DNA of 64,000 nucleotides from Symbiodinium kawagutii (GCA_009767595.1 VSDK01016794.1:207700-271699), one strand, 5' to 3'. Positions 44,709 through 56,394 are shown, counted from the stretch's first letter. Numbers and translations: made by a program. The notes: generated by a model not told the origin, from the sequence alone.

Positions 44709-44785
44709 CTGGGCTCGACCAATCCAGTGCTGCATCTGCAGCTGCTGCCAGCGCACGGGCATCCAACAGCTTGGCCTCGTGGCAA
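44709..44785 (-). CDS. Exon-like island near a family 2 element
   Basis: Minus strand: CAACCATCAG acceptor and CCCAG/GTGGGA donor. One frame reads EAKLLDARALAAAADAALDW, another ATRPSCWMPVRWQQLQMQHW. Downstream on that strand a family 2-like terminus (GGGGAGTTGGGTCAATA) starts at about 44670. Confidence 0.33.
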
Positions 44786-45726
44786 CTGATGGTTGATACT
44801 AGGTGGTTAATGGTTGATCCTAGGTGGTTAATGGTTGATACTAGGTCATAGCAATACAAATAATTAATAAGCAACAAGCCATACGGGATATATCAACTCA
44901 GCATGATAGGGCTGGTTACCCATGTTTAATGATACGGAATACAATGACAGGGTAAATGATAGGGAACAGCCATTGATTATTCATGGTGAATACTCCATGA
45001 ATCCATGGTCAACAAATATAGGGAGACAAGAACCAGCAATGGTTATCAATAATCAATGGTTGACTAGCTGGTGAAGATGGTCGATACTGGGAAGAATAAC
45101 CAACCATAATAGGGGATATATCAACTAACCGTCAATTCTATGGGGGATAAGAACCAATACGGAATACAATGGTCAGTGATGGTACACGAGGGGTACGTTG
45201 GGTGAACTGCCCGAGAGCCATGCGGATAGACATGGATGGGGATGGATATGGATAGATGGACATAGATATGGATAGATTCGGATAGATGGAGATGGATATG
45301 GTGGATTTGCGTGACAGCAAGCTAGAAAACCCAGCAACACAATGCAACGCAAGAGGTTTTCACCCTTGCTCCCAGGAAATCTTTTGTCAACTTTGCCCTC
45401 TTCCTTTGGAAGAGCTTCCTTTGGAAGAGACACACCGGAAAGGCTGAAAGGTGGATAGCTAAGCCATCACCCTGAAGGCACGACCCGAAAAAAAGTGGAT
45501 GTTTCCAAACTTCATGGGCAAAAAGCCTGGGTCATCGTTGATTTCCAATAGTCCAAAGACCATGTTGCATCCATGTTGCATGTGTTTCATGTTTATCCAT
45601 GTCTACGGGATCCTCAATTGGACCATGGCTCTGCAATCTGAAATCCATTGAAATCCTGAAATTCAGAAACAGCCATTGATTTGGACCTTGTGTAGGCCCT
45701 TTTCACTCATCTTCGGTAGCGTCCTT

Positions 45727-46566
45727 CTATGTCAGCCGTCGGTAAAAATAGCGCCGCCCTGATGGGTACAAGGGTGGCGTGGGAGGCGAGGTGATGTGGA
45801 TGTCAACCACCTCAGTAGGTTTGCATTCTGAAGATCTTCTGAGCCACAAGTCTCGTTCGGACTGTAGCAGGTCCACCATCCTGAGATGCTTGGCATCCTG
45901 TTCCGCCGTCACTTTCAGACGCTGGCGCAAGTCACAAATCTCGGCGACCGCCGAATGATGGAGCTGCTCTTCCCTCTGCAGCTCCGCACGGAGGAGTTGT
46001 AAGTCGTGATCCTTCAGTCGCAAGTCTTCCTTGATCCTGTCCACTTGCCGCTCGAGGACTTCCCGAAGATCCGTCATGGAACGATGATGGAGCTCCTGAT
46101 CCTTGTTGAACTCGACCCGAAGTTTCTGCAGTTCATCTTTGGACTTCTCAAGTTCTTGGTCCTTCAATCGGAGTTGGGATCGCAACTGTTCACAGAGCTT
46201 CTCCTTACTGCTGCTGTTCTTCAAAGCAGCTTCGAGGCGACGCTGGATCTCTTCTTCCGAGCAGTTTTTGCTCGCAAGCTCCTTCCGAGCTTGTTGGAGT
46301 TGCTCCTCCAGTGCTGTGGTCGCACTTTGCCGCCTTTCCAGTTCGAGGTTCCGTGAGATCAAGGAGCGCTCCCTCTCCAAGACACTGCTCAGTTCTGCCT
46401 TCACTTGATACAAAGATGCCTCCAAGTCATGATATCGTCGAGGCCAATCATTGCTTTCCACTTCCACATGCAGCGTGGCCAACGTGGTGGCAGGAGTGTA
46501 GCCGGTGATCACAACCTGGGGACTCGCCCACGGCATGGCGTCGATGTCACCACTTGGGCCGCCGAG
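45727..46566 (-). CDS. Coiled-coil protein, probably a large exon
   Basis: ATG at 46536 and TAG at 45727-45729 enclose 269 codons. Residues about 30-240 are an almost continuous coiled coil rich in Glu, Arg, Lys, Gln and Leu (for example LYQVKAELSSVLERERSLI, QLRLKDQELEKSKDELQKL, DRIKEDLRLKDHDLQLLRAE). The related stretches RLKDQELEK and RLKDHDLQL suggest an internal repeat. The C-terminal 30 residues are Pro/Thr-rich and end in a basic Arg/Tyr stretch. The frame continues upstream of the ATG to a TAG at 46567-46569 whose AG could be a splice acceptor (CTGTAG then CTCGGC), so the ATG may be internal and earlier exons may exist. No domain beyond coiled coil is recognisable; a structural or cytoskeletal role is possible but not shown. 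It is the only convincing protein gene between the LINE and the glycosyltransferase array. Confidence 0.7.
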   Translation of the reverse strand, partial: LGGPSGDIDAMPWASPQVVITGYTPATTLATLHVEVESNDWPRRYHDLEASLYQVKAELSSVLERERSLISRNLELERRQSATTALEEQLQQARKELASKNCSEEEIQRRLEAALKNSSSKEKLCEQLRSQLRLKDQELEKSKDELQKLRVEFNKDQELHHRSMTDLREVLERQVDRIKEDLRLKDHDLQLLRAELQREEQLHHSAVAEICDLRQRLKVTAEQDAKHLRMVDLLQSERDLWLRRSSECKPTEVVDIHITSPPTPPLYPSGRRYFYRRLT

Positions 46567-46904
46567 CTACAGCGGAATCGGTCATAGTGATGAGATTTGA
46601 TAGCCGTGGATAGCCAACAGCAAGAAAATAGTGATCATCATAATAGTTATCACATGAAATAGTAAGAAAATGTGCTAATAGCCATGATTCATCATGGTTG
46701 AAGCATTGCATCAGCACCTGACCTGGCGCTTCCAGGAGCTAGTTGAATTCAAGGAGCAAGTGCCTTTTCTTACTGTCCCAGAGTCTATCTCTGCAGTATC
46801 ATCTAAGCATTTCCACATCATCAGCGTCAGCTGTCGAATGACATCCCTTCGACATTGCTTCTCCATGACATCTCCACATCTTTGGTCAGGGTGAGTCTTC
46901 AGTC

Positions 46905-46965
46905 TTATGACATCTCTTCTTGCTTTCATGCATCTCTTCTTGCTTTCATGCCTCTCTTGACCGCT
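46905..46965. repeat. 25 bp tandem repeat
   Basis: ATCTCTTCTTGCTTTCATGC repeated twice with a third partial unit. Confidence 0.7.
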
Positions 46966-47250
46966 CTGCTCAGTGTCAGCTCTCTTCACATCTCTTCTCA
47001 GAGGTAGCTCTCTTCTGAAATCGCTTGTCGACGTCATCGTTTGTGACATCTTGTGCTTGGTTGTTCAAACGTTCGTAAAGGGCAGTTTCTCGTATAAACC
47101 TCCTTTGCTTTCCATTGTTTGCCATTTACATACCAGGCAAAGCATTTGATTTCATATGTTCAGAGGTCCAAATGAAAGCTTATCTATATCTCTATCTCTC
47201 TCTCTCTTTCTCTCTCTCTCTTGCTTCTATTCTATTCTATTCTTTGATAC

Positions 47251-47353
47251 GGTGGTTTCTCAAAATAGGGGACCCCCCAAACCATTCCTTGTTAACCGTT
47301 GATGGTAGTAAACCAACCATAACTTCGGGGTACCCACTTTTTGAGAAACCACC
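47251..47353. repeat. Family 1 element inside a CT-rich microsatellite
   Basis: GGTGGTTTCTCAAAATAGGG ... TTTTTGAGAAACCACC; flanked on both sides by (TC)n tracts (about 47196-47225 and 47360-47378), so it appears to have inserted into the microsatellite. Confidence 0.85.
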
Positions 47354-47479
47354 ATATTCTTTTCTCTCTCTCTCTCTGCATCATTCAGGTCGCTCTAGGG
47401 TTGCAATGAATCGTCAACATAGCAATTCTTTCCTTGGAGATGCTGCCACCATGTAGCAACTTGACCCGCATCTGCATAT

Positions 47480-47532
47480 ACGAATGGGAGATCCATCTCT
47501 TCATACGAATGGGAGATCCATCTCTTCATACA
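47480..47532. repeat. 27 bp tandem duplication
   Basis: ATACGAATGGGAGATCCATC followed by TCTTC, twice. Confidence 0.8.
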
Positions 47533-48510
47533 TCGCAGCCATGTTTGATGGTAAATCAAAGCAGCTATTCAAATGGTCCAACTGATGTCTGTTGAGAGCT
47601 GGATATATTAAAGACGATTTCGATGGGAGATCCCTGTGAATGGTAGATCCGTACGGTCTAGTACTCTACCATATCACCATGTACACTAATACACACAATA
47701 TACCTTATGTTGATGTACATACAAAAGATCAATAGATTGATTGATAGATATATAATTCTATTGATCATTATAGATCTACACCATACACACTAATTTATAC
47801 ATATATTTATACATGTATACTGATATACTGTACACAACTCATGCATATATGTATAAATGCAAAAACAGATAAATGCGTCTATATATGTGCAAAATCGATA
47901 CATGTACCATCTTCATATACATACATTGTTACATGTATTTACAAACATATCTATATATATGTATACATACACAGTGCATATGCTGTATATACAGGGAAAT
48001 GCATATAATGCATGCATATGCAAAGCTATATGTGTACAATACATGCATATGAATACCTATACAGGTACAATACATGCATATAATTGCAAATACCTACATT
48101 TGGTACATATACACGAACAAGAAATGCATATAAATATGAATACCTACAAACATGTACATATATATTGTATATGTATATATGACCAGCAGTGAGCCAGGGG
48201 GCCAATGCATAAAGCCCAGGGCACGACTCACTGGTCACCTGAGAGATGGATGACTGGCGAGATCGATGATGGATGCTGTTTGGTGATGAGGTAGCAATAT
48301 CCATCATGGGATTAACCAAACAATGGTTCATAGTGTATGGAAGTGGTGGCTTTTTCAGGGGATAATGGTGTAAAGATGGTGGGTTCATCGTGTATATAAG
48401 CGGCAATGAAACTTATGAATGGCTAACAAATGATGGGTTTATAGGGGATTTTTAATGGTTGATCATAGGGGATAATCACCAACAAACTTGTGGTTAAACA
48501 ACTGCGATGT

Positions 48511-48592
48511 GGGGGTTTCAACCCCTATGAAAAATATGTGTCAACCAACCATCCAACCAATGGACCAACCAACCAACCATTTGTGAAATGAT
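48511..48592. repeat. Family 3-related fragment
   Basis: GGGGGTTTCAACCCCTATG, AAAAATATGTGTCAACCAAC; right end lost. Confidence 0.4.
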
Positions 48593-49472
48593 GTGATTGA
48601 TTATGCTTAACATTGGATCTAAGTATCAGTTATCAATTTCGAAAACCGCTGTTTGATTAGCTGTTTGATTCTGCTTACCTGACCTTTGGATCTGTTTGTT
48701 GCTAATTGGCGATGGTCAATCAATGATATGGTATGAGTTTCATGATGCTTAACCTTACCATTTGGCCACTGATTAAACCCTTCACAATGCAATGATGAGC
48801 TTGATTATGATTTGTTCATGGTGTGAATGATGGTTCATGCTGGTTAATTGATGACTAATTGATGATTGAAGGCTGAATTAATGGTGTGAATGATGGTCAA
48901 TGATTCAAAATCAACTTGCCTGTTGATAGTGTTTGTTTACAATGATTGATGAATCTTAGGTAGTTCATAAGCGGTCCATGTTTCCAAGAACTGGGTCTTT
49001 ATTCTTGTCTACCTGATTGATGATTGATGGTAGTTCCTGGTTTTGAATGATGATTAACCACCGATCCTGCATGGTGTTGATGATAGTCAATCAATGGCAT
49101 CCAGGATTCTAAATGAGTGGTGATGGGAGTTCGCTGGATGTCTGAAGTTAACATGATTCTTTGATGGTGTTGATGACACTTACTCAATGGCATGAATGAT
49201 ACGAATAATGGTCTATTCCTGATGTTGATGATCAGGAATGGTGTTGCTTATGGTCAATGAAAGGTAATTAATTCTGTTCATGATATCTAGTCAATAGTAG
49301 GCATAGCAATCTATATCTTGTGACACAAAAATAATGACGATCCATCAATGCTGTTGATGACAGTCAACCACTGCTGGGAATGATCGTTATTTCTGCTTGA
49401 CTAATTGTGTTGATGACAGCCAGCACTGGTATGAATTATAGTTGATGGTTCATTGGTGGCTTTGAGGTAAGT

Positions 49473-49555
49473 ACCCTCTGGCAAACAAACCTAGAAGTGG
49501 AAACTCTACCATTTATGCTGATTTTACCTATCAAAATGGTTAGTTTACCAGAGTG
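49473..49555. repeat. Short inverted-repeat element (possible family 4)
   Basis: CTCTGGCAAACAAACC at left is an imperfect inverted copy of GGTTAGTTTACCAGAGT at right. A related left end (ACCCTCTGGCAAACTAAG) occurs at 56825. Confidence 0.45.
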
Positions 49556-49808
49556 TAATGGTGCAAATCATGGTCCATGATGATTTGTGACGGCATGGAT
49601 GGAGCCCACATCACTGCTCAGCTCAAACCAAATACGCCATCCAATATTCATCACTAATCATGTCAGCCATTCATCATTTTCAAACTAGATTCGTCATGAT
49701 TGTCAACCGATATGAACCAACATCAATCAGTACCAACCATTATCAACCATAATGAACCACTTGTTTTCAGTATGATCCAGGTTTAACCACATAAACCATT
49801 CTCAACGA

Positions 49809-49990
49809 ACCAGCTACCACTGCTCGTTGCGTGCAACGAGTTGCTTCCCATCTGCCAAGGCGCCAAAGTTTCCAGCGGCTCCCATTTCTGCCCGGCGTAC
49901 GCAAAGTGCAGCACCTCAGACCCCGGAAATGCTCGGCATTTCGCCATCATGGAATGCCGATCAGTGGTGCCATTTTCTCCGGAAACAAAC
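49809..49990 (-). CDS. Exon-like island
   Basis: Minus frame reads SGENGTTDRHSMMAKCRAFP, GSEVLHFAYAGQKWEPLETL, APWQMGSNSLHATSSGSWFV. GC-rich relative to flanks, protein-like. Borders not certain (TTTCCGGAG upstream; GTAGCT near 49818). Three plus frames are also partly open. Confidence 0.38.
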
Positions 49991-50924
49991 AAGCACATGT
50001 ACATGTGCATGTACTTTACCAATGGTTAAGTAGTGGTTAATAATGGTTTTATATGGTTATATATGGTTGATTATAAGCAAAAGATGCAAACAAATATATA
50101 CACCCTTGCGGATACACTTGCAAATGGACGTATTACAAAAATTAATGTACTTAGACCTGCTATACACATGCACGTATAGATACACGTGCATATGTAACAA
50201 ACTATCTACATATATACTTACCTTACGCGTACCAAATCATATGATGACTACTATGTACTTACTAGCTTGACATACTAATCAATACACGAAGCAGAAACTA
50301 ACTGGTCTACTGATACACTGTACTAATTGAAATCAATGAATACTAACTCATATGTAATTTAATCCATCCGAAGCAACCTCAGTATCGCATATCAAAATGA
50401 TTTATTAAGCATTGTTGTTGATTGACCATTATTTACCACAATGATTAACCTTTATCAATCATTATGTACCATTTATTGACCATTATTTCTTTATGAATAT
50501 TTGAACAATTACTTAACCATCATGATTAACCTTCAAGGCGATGGATTACTCAAACATCAACAATTATCCACCCATCATTGTTGCTTGCTCCCCATCATTG
50601 CTGCTTCTTTAACCATCATGATTAACCATGATTTGTAGACGGAATACATTAATCACTAACGATTTATCAACCACTATCTACCCATTATGGTACCCAATAT
50701 TGACCGATATCCGCCGACCCCTGCCTTCGCCAAGGCAGGGGCGGCGCCTGGGACCACCGGAGGTGTGGAACTTGTTCCTTGGCCTTGACTATGGCCAACG
50801 CCTGAACCTGGGTTTTGGCCTTGGCCATAGCCAATCTTTTCAACGTTTTGCAGCCGTGCTGCCGTTCCCAGAGTTAGGCAGGTAGCAGCATGCCAGCCAA
50901 CACCCGTCATTTTATGGCGTTCTG

Positions 50925-52526
50925 CCTTGCTGTTTGGCCGCCCTGGATAGCAGCAGGCCACGGCAGCAGGAAGTGTTTTAGGGCGTTCAGCCTTGCCTTT
51001 TGGCCGCCCTGAAACGCTCCGCTGCCCGTCGGACAGATTTCCTGGCGCAGCCGTTCCCAGAGCCAAGCGGATAGCAGCAGGCCAGCACAGCAGGAGGGGT
51101 TATAGGGCGGTACGGCTTGCCGCTTGGCNNNNNNNNNNNNNNNNNNNNNNNNNNNNNNNNNNNNNNNNNNNNNNNNNNNNNNNNNNNNNNNNNNNNNNNN
51201 NNNNNNNNNNNNNNNNNNNNNNNNNNNNNNNNNNNNNNNNNNNNNNNNNNNNNNNNNNNNNNNNNNNNNNNNNNNNNNNNNNNNNNNNNNNNNNNNNNNN
51301 NNNNNNNNNNNNNNNNNNNNNNNNNNNNNNNNNNNNNNNNNNNNNNNNNNNNNNNNNNNNNNNNNNNNNNNNNNNNNNNNNNNNNNNNNNNNNNNNNNNN
51401 NNNNNNNNNNNNNNNNNNNNNNNNNNNNNNNNNNNNNNNNNNNNNNNNNNNNNNNNNNNNNNNNNNNNNNNNNNNNNNNNNNNNNNNNNNNNNNNNNNNN
51501 NNNNNNNNNNNNNNNNNNNNNNNNNNNNNNNNNNNNNNNNNNNNNNNNNNNNNNNNNNNNNNNNNNNNNNNNNNNNNNNNNNNNNNNNNNNNNNNNNNNN
51601 NNNNNNNNNNNNNNNNNNNNNNNNNNNNNNNNNNNNNNNNNNNNNNNNNNNNNNNNNNNNNNNNNNNNNNNNNNNNNNNNNNNNNNNNNNNNNNNNNNNN
51701 NNNNNNNNNNNNNNNNNNNNNNNNNNNNNNNNNNNNNNNNNNNNNNNNNNNNNNNNNNNNNNNNNNNNNNNNNNNNNNNNNNNNNNNNNNNNNNNNNNNN
51801 NNNNNNNNNNNNNNNNNNNNNNNNNNNNNNNNNNNNNNNNNNNNNNNNNNNNNNNNNNNNNNNNNNNNNNNNNNNNNNNNNNNNNNNNNNNNNNNNNNNN
51901 NNNNNNNNNNNNNNNNNNNNNNNNNNNNNNNNNNNNNNNNNNNNNNNNNNNNNNNNNNNNNNNNNGTGCAGCCTTGCCGTTTGGCCGCCCTGAAACGCTC
52001 CGCTGCCCCCAGAGCCAAGCAAATAGCAGCAGGCTACAACAGCAGGAGGTGTTTTAGGGCGTTCAGCCTTGCCGTTTGGCCGCCCTGAAACGCTCCGCTG
52101 CCCCCAGAGCCAAGCAAATAGCAGCAGGCTACAACAGCAGGAGGTGTTTTAGGGCGTTCAGCCTTGCCGTTTGGCCGCCCTGAAACGCTCCGCTGCCCCC
52201 AGAGCCAAGCAGAGATACCAGCAGGCCAGCACAGCAAGAGGTGTTATAGGGCGGTCAGCCTTGCCGTTTGGCCGCCGTGAAACGCTCCGCTGCCCCCAGA
52301 GCCAAGCAAATAGCAGCAGGCTACAACAGCAGGAGGTGTTTTAGGGCGTTCAGCCTTGCCGTTTGGCCGCCCTGAAACGCTCCGCTGCCCCCACAGCCAA
52401 GCAAATAGCAGCAGGCTACAACAGCAAGAGATGTTTTAGGGCGTTCAGCCTTGCCGTTTGGCCGCCCTGAAATGCTCCGCTGCCCCCAGAGCCAAGCAAA
52501 TAGCAGCAGGCTACAACAGCCAAGCA
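50925..52526. repeat. 95 bp minisatellite array with an assembly gap
   Basis: Units starting GCAGCAGGCTACAACAGC recur at about 95 bp (52026, 52121, 52313, 52408, 52503), one unit being variant; related units also precede the gap. Long open frames across it are translations of the repeat. Confidence 0.9.
51129..51965. other. Assembly gap (837 N)
   Basis: Run of N within the 95 bp array; its true length is unknown. Confidence 1.
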
Positions 52527-52724
52527 AATAGAATGGGCTAACGCCCAGGTGCCGCCGACCCCCTTTTGTAAGAGTCTGGACTTGTTTTGGCAGAGATGGA
52601 AGTGGAGGCTTTCCAAGGCAACCCATGGAGCTAGCGCCAGCGGTTATGTACAGGGTTCAGTCCTTGCTCACACCCGCTCTTAGAAAAGGGGGTCGGCGGC
52701 ACCTGGGCGTTAGCCCATTCTATT
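52527..52724. repeat. Element with perfect 41 bp inverted repeats
   Basis: 52527-52567 (AATAGAATGGGCTAACGCCC...) is the exact reverse complement of 52684-52724; pairing continues for a further 6 bp after one mismatch. Spacer about 116 bp. Confidence 0.9.
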
Positions 52725-52739
52725 ATAGTGACCCAACAT

Positions 52740-52875
52740 GAATGGTAATAATCATGGTTGGCTATTCTTCCTAATATTAATAACTCATACTAACCAATAT
52801 TCACCCATATTAACCCAAAACCTTGACCCATAGTATGGTTACTATGAATGGTATTACCCAATGTTAACCCAGCTC
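52740..52875. repeat. Degenerate family 2-like ends
   Basis: AGTGACCCAACATG, CCTTGACCCATAGTATGG and TTAACCCAGCTCGCCAG occur in sequence. Confidence 0.4.
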
Positions 52876-53030
52876 GCCAGCTCTTGACAAATCACATCGC
52901 CACCAAGGCGCCAGTTGGAACAAGGACTGCAAAGGCATCTGTCGCCGCAGCTCAACATCTTCGGGCAGCCTCAGATGGTGCCATGGCGCCCTGGCATCAA
53001 GGTGGCCAGTGGCTGGGGAGGGCGTGGTGA
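52876..53030 (+). CDS. Exon-like island after a degenerate family 2 end
   Basis: Plus strand: AACCCAGCTCGCCAG then LLTNHIATKAPVGTRTAKAS, VAAAQHLRAASDGAMAPWHQ, GGQWLGRAW and a stop. Follows a family 2-type terminus directly. Confidence 0.28.
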
Positions 53031-53635
53031 AACCCTTTAAAGGTGGCCAGGTGGCTGTTCAGGGTGGCGAAATCCATGGTGAAATGCATGATGAAGTGAA
53101 GTAGATGGTGAAATCTATGGTGAAATCCATGGTGAATAATTGTTTGATAATGGTACATGATGGTGAAATAGATGCTTAAATCTCTGGTGAGATAAATGGC
53201 TAGCAATGGCGGTTGAAAACACTATTGATCAGGGCAGTTCATTGTTGGCAAAGGTCATCATTCATACGCAAGTAGAATGGTTTGGTCAACGACTGAAAAC
53301 TCTTGAAGACGTTTGATGATCATGGTGGTGGGTGGAAAGTGATGATAAAGAATGATGGGTGATGATGACAAGCATCATCATTGATCAATCACTATGAGCA
53401 CCAGCATTAATAGGCATCAATTGTGATGGGTTGATAATTGGTGCTCGTTACAGCGTGCTTAATCACCAATCAAGACAATTAATCAGGTCCATTGCTGACT
53501 GAACTAGTTGGTACCAGTATTTTGATGATGTGGCTACTATCAGTTGGTCATGTCTGATCATCGATGGTCCACGATGTCGTATGTTCATACCGTTATGTCA
53601 ATGTCAACCATCATGTAATCAATTGCGATCATGTA

Positions 53636-53922
53636 CTGTATATATATATATATATATTTGTGTGTATATATATATATCCATAGGTAGGGGAAACAAATCT
53701 CAACATGTACATAATCTATCTAACATATTTGTACATGCACATATATATATATATTTATTTATTTATGGATATATATATATATATTTATGGATATATATAT
53801 ATATATATGTATTTGTGTATATCAATATATTTTTGTATATGTGTATATATATGTATGTATATATATATACATATGTATGTAAATATATATGTATAATATG
53901 TAAATATATATATATATACAAA
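53636..53922. repeat. (AT)n-rich microsatellite cluster
   Basis: Several ATATAT runs broken by short GT and TTTA stretches. Confidence 0.85.
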
Positions 53923-53963
53923 CATGCAGCCTATATCCTCTAAACGGATGTTCACGCTATGGT

Positions 53964-54115
53964 TGACACGGAAATGGGTTGCCTGACGCCGAGAAACTCC
54001 GGCAGGTCCAAACTTTGTGGAGCATCGCTGCCGAGGAATTTCTGGAAGAAATAGCCAGACGCCGAGCCTTGGAGGATGGAGAATGGCTGGGAGGTTGGAT
54101 AGGAAGGTTGGCACA
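53964..54115 (+). CDS. Exon-like island abutting a family 2 element
   Basis: Plus frame LPDAEKLRQVQTLWSIAAEE, FLEEIARRRALEDGEWLGGW, IGRLAH runs into GCTATGGGTC at 54118, the same junction arrangement as at 32756 on the other strand. The minus strand also has a pyrimidine-rich acceptor (CAACCTCCCAG), so strand is not settled. Confidence 0.35.
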
Positions 54116-54326
54116 TGGCTATGGGTCATGCAGTTAACCAACCAGCCAATGGTTAACTAGCTCGTCAATGGTTAATAATAGAAGATAATGTCTAACTATA
54201 GGGGATATACTAACTAGATGGCTATGGGTCAATATTAACAACCAATTTCATGGGAACCGTGTTAAAGGGAAAACAATGGTTAATGACAGGGGAACCAGGG
54301 GTACGGGGTTTTGACCCACAGCCACA
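54116..54326. repeat. Two family 2 elements
   Basis: ATGGCTATGGGTCATG at 54116 and a more complete copy 54218-54326 (ATGGCTATGGGTCAATATT ... GGTTTTGACCCACAGCCA). Confidence 0.75.
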
Positions 54327-54922
54327 TGGCTAATTAGTGGTGAATGATGGATAATGATGGTTGATCATGATTAATGAATAAAAATGGTTGATAATGGTTG
54401 ATAAGAGTTAATAACGGTCCGTGATTCAAGTTCATGATGGTTCCGTGATGATGATAATGAATGGTGAATGATGGATGATAATCGATGATAATTGTGCATT
54501 ATGGGTAATGATGGATGATAATGGTTAATAACAGTTCGTGATGGAAGTAATGATTCAAGTCAATGATGGTTACTCAATGATGATTGATTATTTCCTAAGA
54601 ATGGTTCATGATGGCCAGAATGATGGCTAGAATAATGGCTCACAGTGGGCAAAACCCCATGGTTCCTCATGAAAAATAATGGCCCCAATGATGGTTAATA
54701 ATTTGTCATGGATGGTTGAGTGATGGTTTGCAATGGTCCATCGTGGATAATGATGCCTGATAAAGGTTACAATGATAGGTATATCACCTTCAAAAGTGGC
54801 TTATAGTGATTTTTGGCGGATAATGGCAAAAACAATGCTTCATGATGTTCAACTTTTGTATTCCTGTCAAGAATGGGTCAGCGTGGTTGGCGGTTCACAC
54901 AGGGTCAAAATTATCAACCATA

Positions 54923-55037
54923 CGGCTGTGGGTCAAAACCCCGTACCCCTGGTCCCCCTATCATTAGCTAGTGTTTTCCATATTATTGCTGGTGAATATC
55001 CCCTATTATTGGTTGGTTAATATTGACCCATAGCCAT
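54923..55037. repeat. Family 2 inverted-repeat element
   Basis: CGGCTGTGGGTCAAAACCCC ... TAATATTGACCCATAGCCAT; intact copy. Confidence 0.8.
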
Positions 55038-55064
55038 ACTTGGTTCACTAATTCGATATCCAAG

Positions 55065-55173
55065 CTATGGCTGTGGGTACCCTGGTACCCCTAGAATTTA
55101 ATCCAGTGACCAATCTAGAGCTGTTGGGCGCGGCAGGTGTTCACCCATTTTTGGGATGGTTCATATTGACTCC
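55065..55173. repeat. Family 2 element, diverged
   Basis: ATGGCTGTGGGTACCCTGGT at left, GGGATGGTTCATATTGACTC at right. Confidence 0.5.
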
Positions 55174-55175
55174 GC

Positions 55176-55304
55176 ATATGGGAGTTTCTTAAAACAGGGG
55201 TACCCCAAAATGGATAGTTTATTACTACAACCGGTCACTATAAAGAATGATTTGGGGGTACCTTGGGAGCCTTGTATACCTATAGGTATATTTTCAGAAA
55301 CCCC
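55176..55304. repeat. Family 1 element, extended
   Basis: ATATGGGAGTTTCTTAAAAC with AGGGGTACCCC; right side GATTTGGGGGTACC, about 25 extra bases, then TTTCAGAAACCCC. Confidence 0.65.
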
Positions 55305-55375
55305 GAAAAATACTTGAATGGTTAATTTTCATAAATGTTTCATAATGAATGATAACTGGGGGTACCCCAACCTGG

Positions 55376-55537
55376 CGGAGGAGCACCACCGCGCCAGACC
55401 TTGGAGCCGCCTACCATCATCCGAGAAGCACAGCGCCAGGCGGTGGCATTTCACCTCTTCCGCAGGCAAGGCTCCCGAGGCAGGCAACCTGACTACGTCA
55501 AACAGCGACGCTCCAACTCGGTGCCAAGCAGTGGTGA
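55376..55537 (+). CDS. Exon-like island
   Basis: Plus frame GGAPPRQTLEPPTIIREAQR, QAVAFHLFRRQGSRGRQPDY, VKQRRSNSVPSS then a GTGATG donor. Basic and protein-like; a second plus frame is also open. Confidence 0.3.
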
Positions 55538-56394
55538 TGTTCGTTGATGGTTCATGATTCGTGATGTTGGTGGTTAATGATCTTAGTTGATGGTTGCTGA
55601 TTTTGGTTGATGGTTGATCTTAGTTGATGGTTAATTAAGTTGATGCTGTGGCCAAACACTTTGACACAGATTCTTTGCACAGGTTTTTTGTTTAAGAAAT
55701 TGTAGATGCGGCCGGACACGAATTGATACACAGTTTTTTTTCGGCGTCACACACTGTGGCACCTTGACACGAAGGAACATCGGCTCAAAAAGGCAGTCAT
55801 TCCTACGATATCCGTGGCTCCTTAGCTCTCTCCCAACCACAAGCCAGATTCAAACAAAAAGTCAACCCTCAACTCGATCAAGACACCCTTTTTGGGGGGA
55901 CCGTGGGGTACCTTTTTCGGAACAACAAACCCTAAGCTTGGACATCCAAACTCTTTGTTTTTTTTCGAGGTGTCTAAACGTTTGGACGGGAGAATAAAAT
56001 GTTTACTGTGTGTGTGTGAATGTATTCTGCTTTATCTGTTTAAAGGAAATTCAAAGAAAAATATGTATATGTTATAGTTCATGGTTCAAGGATACATGCC
56101 GCTGGCAGCGCCTTGTAAAGCATGAGGCTTGTGAGAAATTCAAGATAAAGCAATATTGTCTTGCTGGTTGTTTCATGGGGTGTCCACCATGGATATGATA
56201 AGCCTCGAACCAGTAGATAAGCGTCTGTACAAAACCACTTCAAACCAGCTGGGTCAATTACACGGAAGCCATGACCAACCTGAACAAACACCAACGTGAA
56301 CCACTCAAAATCATCATTGTAAGCTATCTCTCACCGTGATAAAACATCATTTTGCTACTATAATTCACCATCAACCCCACTTTTGGCCCATGAC

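Larger units (their letters stand above)
46590..49470. other. Mostly non-coding AT-rich DNA
   Basis: Holds short tandem repeats, a family 1 element (47251) and ATACATATA-rich sequence (47690-48180). A small GC-rich patch at 48185-48240 reads VTSESCPGLYALAPWL on the minus strand and might be an exon. Confidence 0.55.

Noticed and set aside
46006..46408. Plus-strand ORFs (101-116 codons) opposite the coiled coil
   Set aside because: Antisense of a Glu/Leu-rich coiled coil gives Ser/Leu/Phe-rich frames; no independent support.
50907..52057. Long ORFs (over 300 codons) across the 50.9-52.1 kb region
   Set aside because: They are mostly N plus translations of the 95 bp minisatellite (for example FQGGQTARLNALKH).
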